Shown piece after piece: positions 33,174-46,324 of a stretch of 64,000 nucleotides of DNA (the stretch's first letter is position 1; each line of letters opens with the position of its first letter). The notes below the pieces were generated by a model that was given only the letters and a program-made list of their open reading frames with translations, was not told the origin of the DNA and searched no databases. The position numbers and the translations under genes were made by a program. The stretch lies in the NCBI GenBank assembly GCA_022605405.1, contig JABYQQ010000016.1, positions 496,001-560,000 of the forward strand, given 5' to 3'. The stretch comes from Earliella scabrosa (Eukaryota; Basidiomycota; Agaricomycetes; Polyporales; Polyporaceae).

Positions 33174-34019
33174 ATGGCACTATACACACCATACAATAGC
33201 AAGGCGTCTGGCTCGTCGGGGCATGCGACAAAGACGGAGTTCGATATCCTGAAAAGTTCCCACAAGTGAGGCTAGGGTTATAGGTCGCGCATCACATGGT
33301 GTTTATCCCCATCCCACGACAGGTTCCTGCGAGACGAGGAAGAGATAGACGAGAGCCAACTTTCATGGGACGAGAAGCTTGCGAAGAAGTACTACTCAAC
33401 CCTCTACCGGGAATATGCAGTCTGCGATTTAAAGCATTATAAATCCGGGAACGTGAGTTATTTCCCAGTCAAGGCGTTGCTTCTGTGGTCACGGCTAACA
33501 TGGCATCATCAGTTCGCACTGAGGTGGCGCACAGAAGAGGAGGTCCTCTCCGGAGCTGGAGAGACTACTTGTGGAAATACCCGCTGCCCGCTGCACAGGG
33601 AATTCCCAGACGCTGCCGATGACGTCCGCCCCGCATTAACGACACTAGAGTTACCCTTCTCCTACAAAGAGGACGGCGAGAGCAAGTTCGCCCTGGTCAA
33701 GGTCGTTCTCTGCTCGAAGTGCTGCAAGAAGCTCATGTGGAAGCGGAACAAGGAGAAAGAAGAGCGGAGACAAGGACAAGCTGATGAGAGTCGGGAGACA
33801 AACCTCGGCGCCAGGTCCGACCGAGCGCAGCCGGAACTACAAGGGAGCGGGCGACCGCCTTCCGTCTCACCTGACAGGCGTGGAGAGAAGAGTCGGTACG
33901 CTCGTCGAGGGAGGTCGTCTGACTCGGTCGGTGGGGGCGATGGGCAAGGGCGTAGACGTAGCTCCCGCTCCCGTTCCCCGCGTCGTCGGAAGGATAACCG
34001 TTACGATCATTCCCCATGA
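33174..34019 (+). CDS. FRA10AC1-like protein
   Basis: Exon 1 from ATG 33174 (MALYTPYNSKASGSSGHATK), exon 2 with QLSWDEKLAKKYYSTLYREY and AVCDLKHYKSGN, exon 3 with FALRWRTEEEVLSGAGETTC, then PFSYKEDGESKFALVKVVLC and SKCCKKLMWKRNKEK. The YY-LYREYAVCDL, FALRWR-EEEV and two C-x-x-C-like sites are the signature of the FRA10AC1 family, nuclear proteins found with spliceosomes. The C-terminus is an Arg/Ser-rich tail (RRRSSRSRSPRRRKDNR), fitting a splicing role. The length of about 240 residues is as usual. It converges with the next gene, leaving 103 bases between stops. Confidence 0.85.
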
Positions 34020-34122
34020 CCTAGTAGTCGGACACCCGGCATCAGCTTCTGCCAATAAACCATGTATCGGTACGCATCGGTTCCCGCGGTGGCGACTCGA
34101 ACAATTGCATTTACTGAATACA

Positions 34123-35388
34123 CTACAGACGCTCTATCACGGAGCTCTTCGGAATGATTGTTTTCCCATCTTCCGTGTTCTTCAAAATATTCCTCCGTCG
34201 CAAATCACCAGTGTAGTGATTCTCCCTCATCCAGGCCTCCAGCGTTCGGCAGCCTGGATGGATCTTCCTTACCCATGACAAATCCCTGGAAATGACATCG
34301 TCCCGCCACAACGCCCACCATCCCGAGAAGTTCTCTCGCCAGGTGGTCGAGCCGTCATTCTTACGTTCGTTCGCGACAGGGTCGTCGACTCCTTCGAAGT
34401 TATCGAACCATTCGTTCAGCGTTTGGCGCACGACCACGGCCCTCTGCCCTGTCACCTTCTCGAAGGTTCGTGCGAGATAATCCCAGCCCACGATGTCGCT
34501 GGCTATCTTCAGCTCCGCGCCGGACGTCTCGTTCGGGTGATCGAAAGTGTACCGCGCAAAGAATCCGAGGTCGGACAGCGCGATCATGGGTACGTGGCCG
34601 TCCCCTACAGGAGTCGCGAAAACCGCAGTGCCGTCTGCGCGTCGTCGTAGCGGTCCGAACATCATCTATCACAGCTCAGTCAGATAGTGCCATTCGCGTG
34701 GGTCTGTGCATCATACATACGTTGAAAAGCATGTCCATATACGGCCCAGATGTGATGATGCTCCACGACATCCCGTCGCGCCCGGTCACAGACGGTTGCG
34801 AACGCATCCAGTCCGCAACCCGTGCCTTGCCGTCGTAATGCTCGCAGCGGTACTGGGGGTCGTAGTTCCCCTCCTGCGTAAACGTCACCGCTAGTGAGTC
34901 TTCTGGCTCGATCGAGAAAGTCGACTGCTCACTGCTCACCCTAAGCGCATAATCCAGGCTGCTCCAGACGTAGTGTCTGACGGCACCGTTCTGCTTCGCC
35001 AGCTCGAAGATTCTGACGCCGGCCCACACCTCCTTCTGCTCGCCGACCGTGAAGCCATCGGTGTTGACCCATGCGCCGTACACGCCTTCTAGCGCGCGAG
35101 CGACAGTTGGCAAATCGTCGAAGGCACCTGGTGGAGAGGGTTCAATTCAGCGATCGTGTTCGAGCGTTGTGAATGCGACAACGTCTCCGAGTCGGATCTC
35201 ATACCTTTGACGCACTCGACGCCGCGCTTGGATAGTTCCTGTGCCCTCCTGCTCGTGGGGTCGCGAGTCAGGGCACGCACCGCGTACGGGGACGGCCGTC
35301 CGTCGGTGCACGACGCGAGCAGGCTGTCGATGACCGCGAGGCCTTGTGCGCCGGTGGCACCGATGACGAGGATGGTTTTCTTCGCCAT
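34123..35388 (-). CDS. NmrA-like NAD(P)-binding protein
   Basis: Three exons: 35205-35388, 34721-35127 and one ending at 34123. It starts MAKKTILVIGATGAQGLAVI, the classic GxxGxxG of NmrA-like sensors and atypical short-chain reductases, followed by AVRALTRDPTSRRAQELSKR, GVYGAWVNTDGF, HYVWSSLDYAL, YDGKARVADWMRSQP and SIITSGPYMDMLFN. C-terminal GWDYLARTFEKVTGQRAVVV is typical. The usual catalytic YxxxK is not clear, so a regulatory or isoflavone-reductase-like role is possible. Start chosen at the ATG directly before the nucleotide-binding strand. Confidence 0.85.
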
Positions 35389-35927
35389 GGGTAGAGTGTA
35401 GACGAGTAGGGAAGCGAGTAGCGAGGGCTTCGAAATATTGCCTGCGGACCTGGGGGCTTTATATAGTCTGTCTGCACGCCATCCGTATAGCGATCTCTTC
35501 AAATTCGAACCCCTCCATACGGTATCGCCACTGCCGCACGTAGCATTACCATGCGCAGTCACCACAAAGTTCATAGACGCGGGCGGTTACGTCTCTCAAT
35601 ACCCGCGAGACTTCTGGCTCTCATGCACCACCCTCTAACTCCGAAGACCCTCTGGCCTGTCGATCCGATCAGAACCGGTGGACCCGCGTCAATACACGTA
35701 TCAGGTTACTGGCCACTGGCGGACACGGGTGCGCGTTTTCGACCGTACCGTCTCACACTGATCGCACGTCGGGGTCGACTGATCAAATGTATGCTCGCGG
35801 TAAACCAGGATAAGCTTCAGAGGTGGGTCCTACGGTACGGGCTACATCTTCCGACCGGGTGAGCTGAGAACCAGCCAGCCTCGTGCCGGAGGAGGGTTAC
35901 GGACTCTGTAGTACCTCCTACAGACGC

Positions 35928-37615
35928 CTATACGTCCACGAAAGGCCATCGCTCCTCTGCGCTCAAGCTGGCGGCACGCTTGCCAGTGAGCGCCATGACT
36001 TGGTATTGCGAACCCATGCCTGAGGTGTCCACCAGCCTATTGGCGGCAGCCTCGATCTGTTGCTTCCGTTCATCGGTTTTGGCGCCCGCTTTGAGAGCAT
36101 TGACGCGCGCTCGCAGGCCCATTCGATTGAGAAAGGTCGCTTGAGAGACGGGCCCATGATGAGCAGCTGCGTGGAGGAAGGTTCAATGTCAGCAAAGCAG
36201 ACCACGCACCCCGAGAGAGGGCGACGACGACGTGTGCAGTCAGATGACGCCGTCTGGTCTCTCGCTGGCCACAAGACAAGGACGTACCCAAATTAGCCAC
36301 GGCCTCTCGTAGATAAGCAAAGTCCACGTTCACGGTGAGGTCGCACTCGCCAGGCCGGTGGAACACGTCTACAATTTTGTGGTTCTTGAACGCCTAGAAG
36401 AGGCCAAGAGCAACGAGTCAGCAAGCGTGAATAGCGGCCATTGCAGCCGTCGCTGCGGAAACTTAGTAGGGGAAGCAAGGCGCTAGGATAGGGCACAGGG
36501 ACCGAAGGATTCGAGGGAGAATGCAGAGCAGGGTGGGAGGGAGGAGACCAATGAAGAACACGTACACGGAAAGAATTTCCGTAGACCTTGTCACCACCAT
36601 AGTCGACAATGAGAGCACTTCCTGCGGATCGGGCTCCGTTCGAGTCCCCGTCGTACAGCAGCTCTCCGATCCGTCGTGCGATCTTGAACCCAGAGGGAGA
36701 CACCTCTATGTACGAGTCGACAGGTATGTTCTTGAAGCGTGTTGATGACATGCCTAGCAACGTGGACATTGGCGTAGGAGTCGGCGATAACACCCGTCGA
36801 AAACCCGAGGCCACTCCTGATATACGGCTGACCGATGAAACCAGGGATGGGTTCGCGGCAGTATTCAACGTGGTGGGCGCCGCGGGGTCGGGCCCAGATG
36901 TTATCAACACCTCTTGCCATCCTAGGATCGTTTTCTGGGGTGAAGAATGAGTGCCGGCAATTGATAACGGTCAGGAGGCTCCCTAACCTGCAGAAGATGG
37001 AACGGAAGGGCGTCAAAGAACTCATGGGCTAACACAAGGGTGAACTTGTGGGCGTCATGAGATACACCCTCGACAGTATCATGCCAATCTAAGCTCCATC
37101 CATTGGCGCGAGCAATGGGACCGAGCTTCGACTCTTGGGCTTCGCGCATCGGCTGACTTATTTCTACCAGGTGGATCTCTTTCGTCGCGGAACGAGCGGC
37201 TGGAAATTTTGAGAATACCTGTGCTCATTTCAGTCAGTTACTTCGAATGTTTGAATCCACGGTGGAGTTCGGCGCGTACCCGTAACACGTCATGCATCAG
37301 CGTTCCGCGACCAGGGCCGAGTTCCACCAGACGGATCTTGCGTGACGCACCCGCATACATCCATTGAGAAAGCATCCAAACTCCGAGAAGCTACCCAGGA
37401 GGCTGGGAGTTCGTTATCATTGATGCCCGTAACTCTGCATATATGCGAAACCATACCTCGCCGAAGACCTGGCTTATTTCAGGACTTGTGATGAAATCAC
37501 CTCGCGAGCCGAACACAGCATTAGCAGCATTCGTGTAGTAGCCTGCTGTCGGATGTGACAAACACATTTGCATATATGTTGCAAACGATATTGGACCTGT
37601 AGCCTTCACACCCAT
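35928..37615 (-). CDS. NDUFAF7: NDUFAF7/MidA protein arginine methyltransferase (complex I assembly)
   Basis: Recognised by GPISFATYMQMCLSHPTAGY and RGDFITSPEISQVFGE (exon 1), IRLVELGPGRGTLMHDVLR (the AdoMet-binding motif), IHLVEISQPMREAQ, FTLVLAHEFFDALPFHLLQ, IPVDSYIEVSPSGFKIARRI, ALIVDYGGDKVYGNSFR, then AFKNHKIVDVFHRPGECDLT and NVDFAYLREAV. It ends MGSQYQVMALTGKRAASL. In animals this mitochondrial enzyme dimethylates an arginine of NDUFS2 during complex I assembly. Multiple short introns. The ATG at 37615 starts only six residues before the conserved GPIS block, and an in-frame stop lies directly upstream, so a mitochondrial targeting sequence is not visible; an upstream exon may have been missed. 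Confidence 0.88.
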
Positions 37616-38051
37616 TCAGCCACGCGAACTAAAATAAGCCAAGTCATACGGGGATGAAACGGATCTTGAGATGGACCCATGCACAACATCGTCATACGGC
37701 ACTCGCGTTATGGACACGGGTGGGCTACCTCGCGACGCACAACCGATCTAAGTCCGTCAAAACATCCACGGACCATAATCACTTGAGGTGGAAGTTGCGG
37801 CAATTAAGTGGGATTGTGCAAGCATGAACTGGATGCCAAGGTGCAGCATGCTGGTGTTCCAGCTCTCCATCCAATCCGCAGCCGATGCATGGATAGGCCA
37901 AGGCGAGGATAGCACATATGGAGCAGTGCCGCCGCGGCAAGGAAGCTACACACGGGTCCACAACATTGCGCTCGTTCCCTCGCACCCGTGTCTGCCGGTA
38001 TTCCCCTCCCATTCCGAACTGAGACTGAGCTGCAGACACACCTTTATGCTG

Positions 38052-38432
38052 TCATGCAGGATCCTTTCCACCTCCGTACATTGTCCAGAGCTGTTCGCGA
38101 CGCGTCGCCATGCAGCGCGGCCCCACTGTTGTCTGGGAAAGCATGAGGTCGGCGAAACGTAGACCTTGAGCGCGTCGAGAAGTTGACGGTTCCGAACCCA
38201 AGTCATCTTGCGTCACCCGCGTGAGTTCGTCTCGAGCTGTCGCGGTCGGTGTGTTTGCGGGCCTGATGGTATCCGACGCGCCAGAAGCAAGTTCCGAGTC
38301 ACTCGAGTACAAGCGGGAGCTGAGCGGGAGACAGGATGAGGGGGAGGATTGAGCTGGGCTTGAGCCTACCACGTTACGCGCTCCCGAGGTCGGAGCCGCG
38401 GAAGCTGTAGCGCTGACTCCAGCGGGCCGCAT
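38052..38432 (-). CDS. Possible small protein with mitochondrial-type N-terminus
   Basis: Open frame from ATG 38432, divergent to the eIF6 gene. Its N-terminus is Ser/Ala-rich with few acids and contains SRLYSSDSEL, resembling a matrix-targeting and cleavage region; later QGLRFADLMLSQTT. No family recognised. Exons beyond a GTGTGT near 38046 are possible. It could also supply upstream coding of the neighbouring methyltransferase, but I found no phase-correct join. Confidence 0.3.
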   Translation of the reverse strand: MRPAGVSATASAAPTSGARNVVGSSPAQSSPSSCLPLSSRLYSSDSELASGASDTIRPANTPTATARDELTRVTQDDLGSEPSTSRRAQGLRFADLMLSQTTVGPRCMATRREQLWTMYGGGKDPA

Positions 38433-38569
38433 ATAGCTCTGCTCAAGCTCTGCTCTCCGACCATCGACATCACCGACCACCAGTTCAACAAACACTCGCT
38501 TTCCCCCTTCTCATCCCCACCGTTCACCCGAAGACACCACAAAACATCTAAACCAGTACCCCTCCCACC

Positions 38570-39534
38570 ATGGCTACCCGTGAGTTTACTTGGCGGTGGC
38601 GGCCACACACGATCGACCTAAAACTTCGTCATGCAGGCATCCAGTTCGAAAACAGCAGTGATATCGGCGTTTTCTCCAAGCTCACGAACAGCTACTGTCT
38701 GTGCGCCATTCAAGGCAGCACCAACTTCTACTCCGCGTTCGAGAGCGAACTAGGAGATGTGGTTCCGATCGTGCACACGAGTATCGGTGGTACTCGGATT
38801 ATTGGTCGGCTAACAGCAGGTATGGAATTTCACTATCTGAGCTCTCCGCGTTAACCTACGCATGACTTCAGGAAACCGTCATGGTCTCCTCGTTCCCTCC
38901 ACCACGACGGATCAAGAACTACAACACCTCCGTAACTCCCTCCCTGATGCCGTCGCGATTCAGCGTGTTGAGGAGCGACTATCGGCACTCGGAAATGTGA
39001 TCGCGTGCAACGACTACGTCGCGCTCGTCCACCCAGACATCGACCGAGAAACCGAGGAGATCATCGCGGACGTGCTCAAGGTTGAGGTCTTCCGACAAAC
39101 AATCGCCGACAACGTGCTTGTCGGCAGTTACGCCGTCATCTCCAACCAGGGCGGTCTCGTGCACCCGAAGACCAGCATCCAGGATCAGGACGAGCTGAGT
39201 AGTCTGCTGCAAGTACCGCTTGTGGTATGTGGCACGTTCATCACATGCGGGCATAAGCTGAATGTCTATCTACCTTCAGGCTGGTACCGTCAACCGCGGA
39301 TCGGATGTGTTGGGCGCAGGCCTCGTGGTGAACGACTGGTGTGCGTTCACCGGGCTTGATACGACTGCGACTGAGATTAGCGTCATTGAAGCAGCGTTCA
39401 GTGCGTATTCATTACGTTCCTGCGCTCATATCATGGAGATCCTCACGTCACCCACTTATCTAGAGCTGCAAGGACAGAGTTCCGCCGCCGTCATTGGGGA
39501 GATGCGCGACTCCCTCATCGACAGCTGGGCGTGA
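38570..39534 (+). CDS. TIF6: Eukaryotic translation initiation factor 6
   Basis: Exon 1 is only MATR; then [140 protein letters not shown] and ISVIEAAF. The final intron (about 39402-39462) leads to [20 protein letters not shown]. All five pseudo-symmetric repeats of eIF6 are present. The protein binds the 60S subunit, is needed for its biogenesis in the nucleolus, and blocks premature joining with 40S. About 245 residues after splicing, the usual length. Confidence 0.95.
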
Positions 39535-39954
39535 TCATGGGATCCGGTCGGACAATATTGTGTATCCATATGGTGTTGCCGTTGTGTGGCATTCCAGGGC
39601 ATCCGGTAGTCAGTAGCTCATCATCAACTGTAAATCTGCATACCCACAATGTAGACGTATCTCTTGCCTAACCCTAGAACCGCGTTGCGATGGCGTCGTA
39701 TTCGGTTACTCCAGTCGCCGAAGAGGAACGTGCATAGCGCGCACACGCGTCATGAGGACGCGTGCCTCGCGACGCGCGCGTGTCGCGCGCGTCGACTCGA
39801 GCGCTCCGGCGGACCTTGTCCCTATACCAAGCTGTCCATTCATCGCAAAGTGCATTGGACCTTCTCCTCTTCCCCGTGCATCCGCATACACTCAGCCCAC
39901 TTCCATCTATCGACGACTCGTCCCCGCCCTACGTTCGAGTTACCCGGATCCAAA
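39535..39954. other. Intergenic
   Basis: 3' flank of eIF6 and promoter of the paladin-like gene. CpG-rich around 39740-39800. No supported gene. Confidence 0.4.
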
Positions 39955-42900
39955 ATGGCCATGAACGTTCGCCCCGTCAACGGGGCTCTACGTCCGGCAT
40001 CTGCACCTCCACATAGTGCTCCCGAGGCGGCCACTATGCGGCGACCTGTGGAAGACGATCTGCGCCGGAGACTACTAAGTAGCTCGGTCGCCGAGGGTAC
40101 AGACCTCCCAGACACGCCCCCTCTGGATCTCATGCCTCAGCTGCAGCGTTCTGGCCCCTCAATCGTGAAAACCCGCTCGGGCAGCGTCCTGTCCCGCGGG
40201 TTCATCCTCAAGACCGATCATTACCCTTCTGGTGTGTATGCACGTCCTTGCTGTGCCAACCATCCTGTAACCTTGCGCCCAGGCCGAGCCCTTGACCTCG
40301 ACATCAACGTGCATGGCGCACCGAATTTTCGTGCGCCGAAGCAGGGCAACCTGAACGTATATGGTGTAGCGCAGCCGCGCACGCAGGGCCTGAGAGCGAT
40401 CCTCTCTGTTCTGCGCTGTCGTCCGAACTCGCCCAATGCGACTCATGTAGTATGGTTCTGCACGCGAGAAGAGCCCATAGGTATGTGCGTCCGCTAGGCT
40501 TCGAGGTGCGATGCGGGGGACAGTGAGGGCGTCATGCGGATGGGTGGAGGCTCCGACGAGCATGTGTGTTGATACTTGCTGTCCTTCAAGTGTATATATC
40601 CGGCCGACCGTTCGTCCTACGCGATGCATCGGAACCGAGACGGACATTGAAGTTGTCTGACCGCGCGGAGAACCTCGAGGAGATCGAGCGACGACTGAAA
40701 GCCGATATTCTGGCGGAAGCTGCCAAGTGAGTGCAGAGCAGGTATGTCTGAACGTTATGAATGACAGTGGTCTTCAGGTTCGGAGGCTTGGTCTTGACTC
40801 ATAACGAAGTCGGTGAGGTCTCGTCCGCCTTAGCGAGCGAAGGAACAGACTTACTTATTCGCTATAGCATCGGACTCGGGAGAGGGAGCTATTCTGCCGA
40901 CTTGGACCGCCGTCGACATGAACAACGTTAGAACTCAGCGAGAGCTCATGGAGAACATGCGCAACGACGGCTGGAATGTCGACGTACGTCGTTGCTCCTA
41001 GTCACTGAGTGTATACCCATAACATGATTCTTCCACGACAGTATCACCGGTTTGTGCACTGTCCGCTCACAAGGACTATACTGACATGACATCAGAATTC
41101 CCATCTCTCCCGACCGACCAATCGAGGTGTGCATAGTGTTCAGGGTCCTTGTCTATACCCACTAACTGGAAGGTCCTCAGGATAACTACCTGGATGCATA
41201 CCTGCGTGTGATCAAGGAGACAGATCCTCTGTCAACGGCGCTTGTGTTTAACTGCGGTATGGGTGCCGTTCGGACAACATTCGCCATGATCGCCGCATGT
41301 ATAGTACGCCGGAAGCAGCTCATCGACCGCGGCCTGGAGGATCCATATACTGCCCGATCAGCAGGGTCAAGATCTGGCATAAGCACAGTGAGTCTTCCCT
41401 TGCCGCATCATCCAACTACCGCATTCTCACTTTGCCATCAGCCATCAGGAATGTCGCCGGTATGCAAGCCTATCTCTTCACGTGTGCATTGCGGGATATG
41501 ACACTCGTTATAGCCCACGAACGCAAAGATTTTGCAATCCCTGGAACAAGCGAACGCTCAGCACGATATGAACCGGTCGCTTCTTCGTATCACGTACATT
41601 CTTCAGCAGGGTGCGTGCGCTCCTCACAACCCATCTGCTGCATTAACTGACAGCAGATCTCTAGAACTCGATACTAAGGGCTCACAGTCTGCGATTGAGC
41701 TCCTCCTTACGCAACCTTCTCTGCTCGAAGCCCTTCGCAAGGCCCACATGGGCAACTACGGGATCATCCTCAGTCTGCTCGGATGTCTCGAGCATGGTGT
41801 GAAGGCCAAGAAACTCGTTGACAAGGTCATCGACGTCTGTGAGTCTAGTCGCTGAAGGTGACAAACGAACTCTCAGACTGATGCGTCATCCCAGGCGACC
41901 ATGTAGTGAACCTACGAGAGGATATTTTCTTGAGTCGCGTCCGGTACTCTCTCACTGCAGCTGTAGATGACAAGGAGAGGGATGGCTTCCTGAGCAAGGC
42001 AGTCAAATCTCTGGAGAAGTAGTGAGTCCTCTTTGAAAAGATCAGTTTGCGAAGGTTCACCTTTGCCCAGCTTCTTCGCCATCGCGTTTGCGAACTACGT
42101 CGAGATGCAAGATGACTTCAAGCAAAGCTTCGCAGAATGGCTGAAGGTGACATGTCTTCTCGATATCGTGAAAATGATGATACTGATATGCATATATGCA
42201 GCTAAGAACAGAAATCTGGACGTGAGTCTATCTATCTCCTATCTTGTGTGAAAGCCTCACTACGAACCTTTTTTTACCCAGTCAGGTCATGTTCCTGCGC
42301 AAGTCGCACGGTTCGAAGTTGAATGTCTTCACTCCTATAAACGACCTCTCTGCTTTGTCGAAGTCCGGCGCAGATCACCGCGCGCTCCTTCCCGGCCAAC
42401 AGAACGATGTCGCGATCGCAGGAGGCCAGATTCTTGGAGACGAGTATTCTGACCACGTTGTCAAGGTAAGATCGCTCCACATAGCATGCAACCACCGACT
42501 CACCTCGATTGGTAGAATCGCAGTGGAATCATCCTGCGAGAAGGGTTGGTTTCTTCGTCGTTCTTCTACGACCACCGTACTCACATATACTGCTATACTG
42601 CCCTTCGATAGCACCTTGCTCAAGTCAGACCAGTGGCTGAGTCGCTCTTCGAATGTCTCCCATGGCGTGCGAGGCGCGATCAACTTCCGAAACATTCCCG
42701 GCACGAACATCTATGCGCTAGGGCAACCCACGCTGGAAGCCATTGACGAGGTCGTGCGTCGCGTTCACGCTGCGCACCCTGCGGCTTCGCGCATCATGTG
42801 GATCACCCTGCGCGAGGAACCCATCGTGTACGTCAATGGCGCGCCATACTGTTTGAGGAGAGAGCGATTCTCTTTGCGCAATATGAAAGGTATTTACTAG

Positions 42901-45885
42901 ATGTCGGCGAACTCCGGATTCAGCTGATCGGGCTGGTCAGACTATGGTGGGATCTCTGCCTCACGTCTTGAGGTGCTCGAGGAGCGACTCCGCGATGATG
43001 TCGTCAACGAGGTTCATACCTTCGGCGGACGGTGAGCTCGTTGATTCTTACGACCTGTGCATTTGTTCACCCGCAGTCATTAGACTCCTGCTGCACACTG
43101 AGACGCCAGACGGGTCTGTCATACCCATCTGGGAGGAAGTAGAGTGTGACAACATCATGGTGCTCAAAGACGTGATGGCAGAGCGCAGACACTTCGCAGA
43201 GAATGTCGAGCTGGGATACGCGCGGATACCCATTACATCCGAACGGCCCCCGGACTTCTCCGATCTCAGCGAGCTCATCGAAGTCATGATACGCAGCAAC
43301 GCTACCAGCACCCCTATCGTGATCAACTGCCAGCTCGGTCGCGGACGGAGCACTTTGACTTCGGTGCGTACTCGATGATGATACCAGATATAGTGCAAGC
43401 AACACTCACTTGAACCCTCGCATGCAGATCATCCTCCTGCTCATTCAACAATGGCTTGCAAGTGCGAGGCGTTTGCGCGACCCGTCCACTCCGGGACCCC
43501 TGCAGCGAACGCTCACAGCATCCAGCTTGACCGATCACATCCCTCACCACCCACCGCGCCAGTCGTACCAGATCATCAACAGTGAGAAAATACATTCATG
43601 TATCTGACCTGTAGCTCACGTCTGCCCGCAGACCTCCTCCGCGTCATTCGCAAGGGGCCGATGGTCAAGCAAGCAGTGGACGACGCCATCGACCAATGCG
43701 CAGAGGTGTTCAACCTGCGCGACGCCATTGAGGAAGCGCGCGCTCGTGCCGAGCAAGCTACCGATGAGCGGCAGCGACGCCTCTATGCGCACCGAGGGCT
43801 GCAGAACCTAAGGCGATACTTCGAGCTCATCATCTTCCAGGCGTATCTGCAGTCCGCGGAGCCGGACACCATGCAGACGCACGAGTCGTTCGAGTCGTTC
43901 GTGAAGAGCCGGCCAGTCATCAAGACCTTCGAGAAGGAGCTGCTCTCAGAGGATCTGAACACGCTCAAGCCACTCGAGCGGGTCCACGAGGCGGAGGGTA
44001 TGGCTCTCCCCGACGAGGTGCAGAAGGTGGTCGCGAACCGCGCCGGCAGCATCCTCTCGGCTTCGACGATCCTGAAGAGCGACTTCTTCTCGAACCTGCA
44101 GAAGATGAGCCTGCCAGAGTGCGTATCGCGTGCGATCACGATGGTCATTCTACTGACGAGAGTTTCAGGCGCATCGAGGGCGCGCCGAACTTCAGGCGTG
44201 TACCACTGTCACTCCGACTTGTCTCGACGCCGGTAGCGTCGCCGGGCGCCAACGGCAGCGACCGATTTGACTTCATCGCCGGAAAGGACGGCAAATGGGT
44301 CTGCGGCAGGTATGTTGCATTGCCACCTTCGAGTCCAGAGTACTGATGGTTCGGAACGTAGCGGGATGCCGACTGTGGATGGGTAAGTAGATCTTCGAAC
44401 AAGCGGATGCGCCGCTGAGCCACGCTCTTTCTGCACAGTTTGAGACGGGCCTTGCAACGGGTAAATGCCCATCCTGAGGGAAGCAATATGGTCTACTGGA
44501 CCTCTCTGCGTGAGGTCAGTCTCTGTCGACCCTTGATCAGGTTGTGGAAACTCAAACCGTTCTATAGGAGCCGGTCATCTACGTTTGCGGCCGCCCACAT
44601 GTGCTGCGCCTTGTCGACAAGCCACTGGAGAACGTCGAGTATGTCTCGTTGCTTCGTTCGTTGTCCTGCTCTCTGCTGAGCGGTTGCATGATGCAGAGCA
44701 ACCGGTGTCACGACGGCGGTGGTGGAAGCTATGGAAGACAACCTCAAGCGTGACGTGATCCGCGAAGTACGCGCGGGTGAAGGCCGCATTCTCCTCCACG
44801 ACGAGGTGGAGGAGCGCCCGGGTGTATTCAAAATCATCCCCATATGGGAAATGGTGGAGGAACAGGACATCATGACGCCGCGGGATGTGTATGAGTTGAT
44901 GGTCCAAGAAGGCTATAAGGTACGCATCCATTCACGACTGTATGTGCACCTTCGGCGATTGACTATCGCGGATCGTCGTAGGTGGATTATGGCCGGGTGG
45001 CTGTGGTACGTTCGCTCTGTCTTACTCCCCTGAGGTCGCTCCTCATTCCTCATTCCACGGCTTCGCATAGACCGATGAACAAGCTCCTCTCCCTGGCGCC
45101 CTCGCGCAGCTGTTGACCCGCGTCAGCACAGGGTTGCAGAGTGACCACCCTGCAGACTTCATCTTCAACTGTCAGATGGGCCGAGGTCGCACGACCAGTG
45201 GCATGGTCACGGCCTGTCTGATCGCCACCACGATGACGTGGGAGCACGAACAGGAGGACAGCTTTGTGGAAGAGCAGAGCAACAATGGGTTGGACCAGTA
45301 CGATTCTATCGATGGGCCCTCCGAGGAAGAGGCATACCTGCAAGGTGACCCACTCCCATGCAGCCGCTCATGAGTCGGACACTGACGGCATACGTGTAGG
45401 AGAGTACAAGGTCATTCTGCAACTCGTCAGCGTGCTCTCACACGGCAAGCTGGCGAAGCGCTTGACAGACCGTGCAATAGACCAAATGCAGGATGTTCAG
45501 AATTTGCGAAAGGCGATCTACGAGTGCGTACTGCCTCCCTTGGCCTCGTGTTGATGAGACAGGAACATTGACCCTCGTGCGGCGCGCACAGCTACAAACT
45601 GAAAGTGTCGGCGTGCGAGAAGGGAAGTGCCAAACAGCGCAAGCTGATGGACCTCGGTGTGAACTACTTGTAAGATGACGCATTCCTCCAAGCTGGACTG
45701 GCTGATTGCTGACCTGAGGCTGTGGGGATGCCGTTATTCGCAGGTACCGCTATGGGACCCTGATAGTGTTTGCCAACTATCTCATCGAGATGAGAGAGGC
45801 CAAGACGGAGGAGGTCAGCTTTCCAGAGTGGTTGCAGACGAGGAGGGAGATCACGATGTTGCTGGGGAAGAGGTCGCTGGACTAG
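39955..45885 (+). CDS. Paladin-like protein with three tyrosine-phosphatase/phytase-like domains
   Basis: It starts MAMNVRPVNGALRPASAPPH. About 20 exons encode three successive domains of the PTP-like phytase type. Each begins with an LNVYGVAQPRTQGLRAIL / INFRNIPGTNIYALGQPTLE / NFRRV-type block and a THVVWFCTREEPI / RIMWITLREEPIVYVNGAPY / NMVYWTSLRE strand, and each has a CX5R loop: NCGMGAVRTT (Cys 41253-41255), NCQLGRGRST (43328-43330), NCQMGRGRTT (45170-45172). All three keep Cys and Arg. It ends RYGTLIVFANYLIEMREAKT with stop at 45883-45885. Vertebrate paladin (PALD1) has related domains and lacks clear protein-phosphatase activity; fungal homologues are uncharacterised. A role in phosphoinositide or inositol phosphate turnover is possible. 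Confidence 0.85.
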
Positions 45886-46324
45886 GTGGCCATGGTCATG
45901 GACTGCTTCATATACGGATACCATGTCAAATACGATACATCTGTGCGAGTGTTCCCGGCTTGTGATGTTGCATGATCACAATCATGATGAGCATGGTGGG
46001 CCAGGACTCGGCCGAGCTCGTCCTAGGAGGAGAGAGGCGCGCAGGAGGAGCATAAATATCAGTCGCCGTGACAGCTGCACGTGACAATGGGAGAGCTGGC
46101 TCACCGCCTTTGAGAGGGACTCTGTTGGCATCGACTGCTGCGCTCTCTACGACGTCTTCCGCACCTTGTCTCGACGCTCCCGGCAATCCTGTCTTTCACC
46201 CCCGCGCACCGCGCATCGTCGACGACGCACACCACGACTACGCCTCACGAAGCCGCTCTCATTATCTAATACACCGCCGGCTGGTATAATTTCTCTTGTC
46301 TTTTCTCTCTCAACCTTCATACAC
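45886..46324. other. Intergenic
   Basis: 3' flank of the paladin-like gene and promoter of the membrane-protein gene; pyrimidine-rich before the ATG (TTTCTCTTGTCTTTTCTCTC near 46288). No supported gene. Confidence 0.4.
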
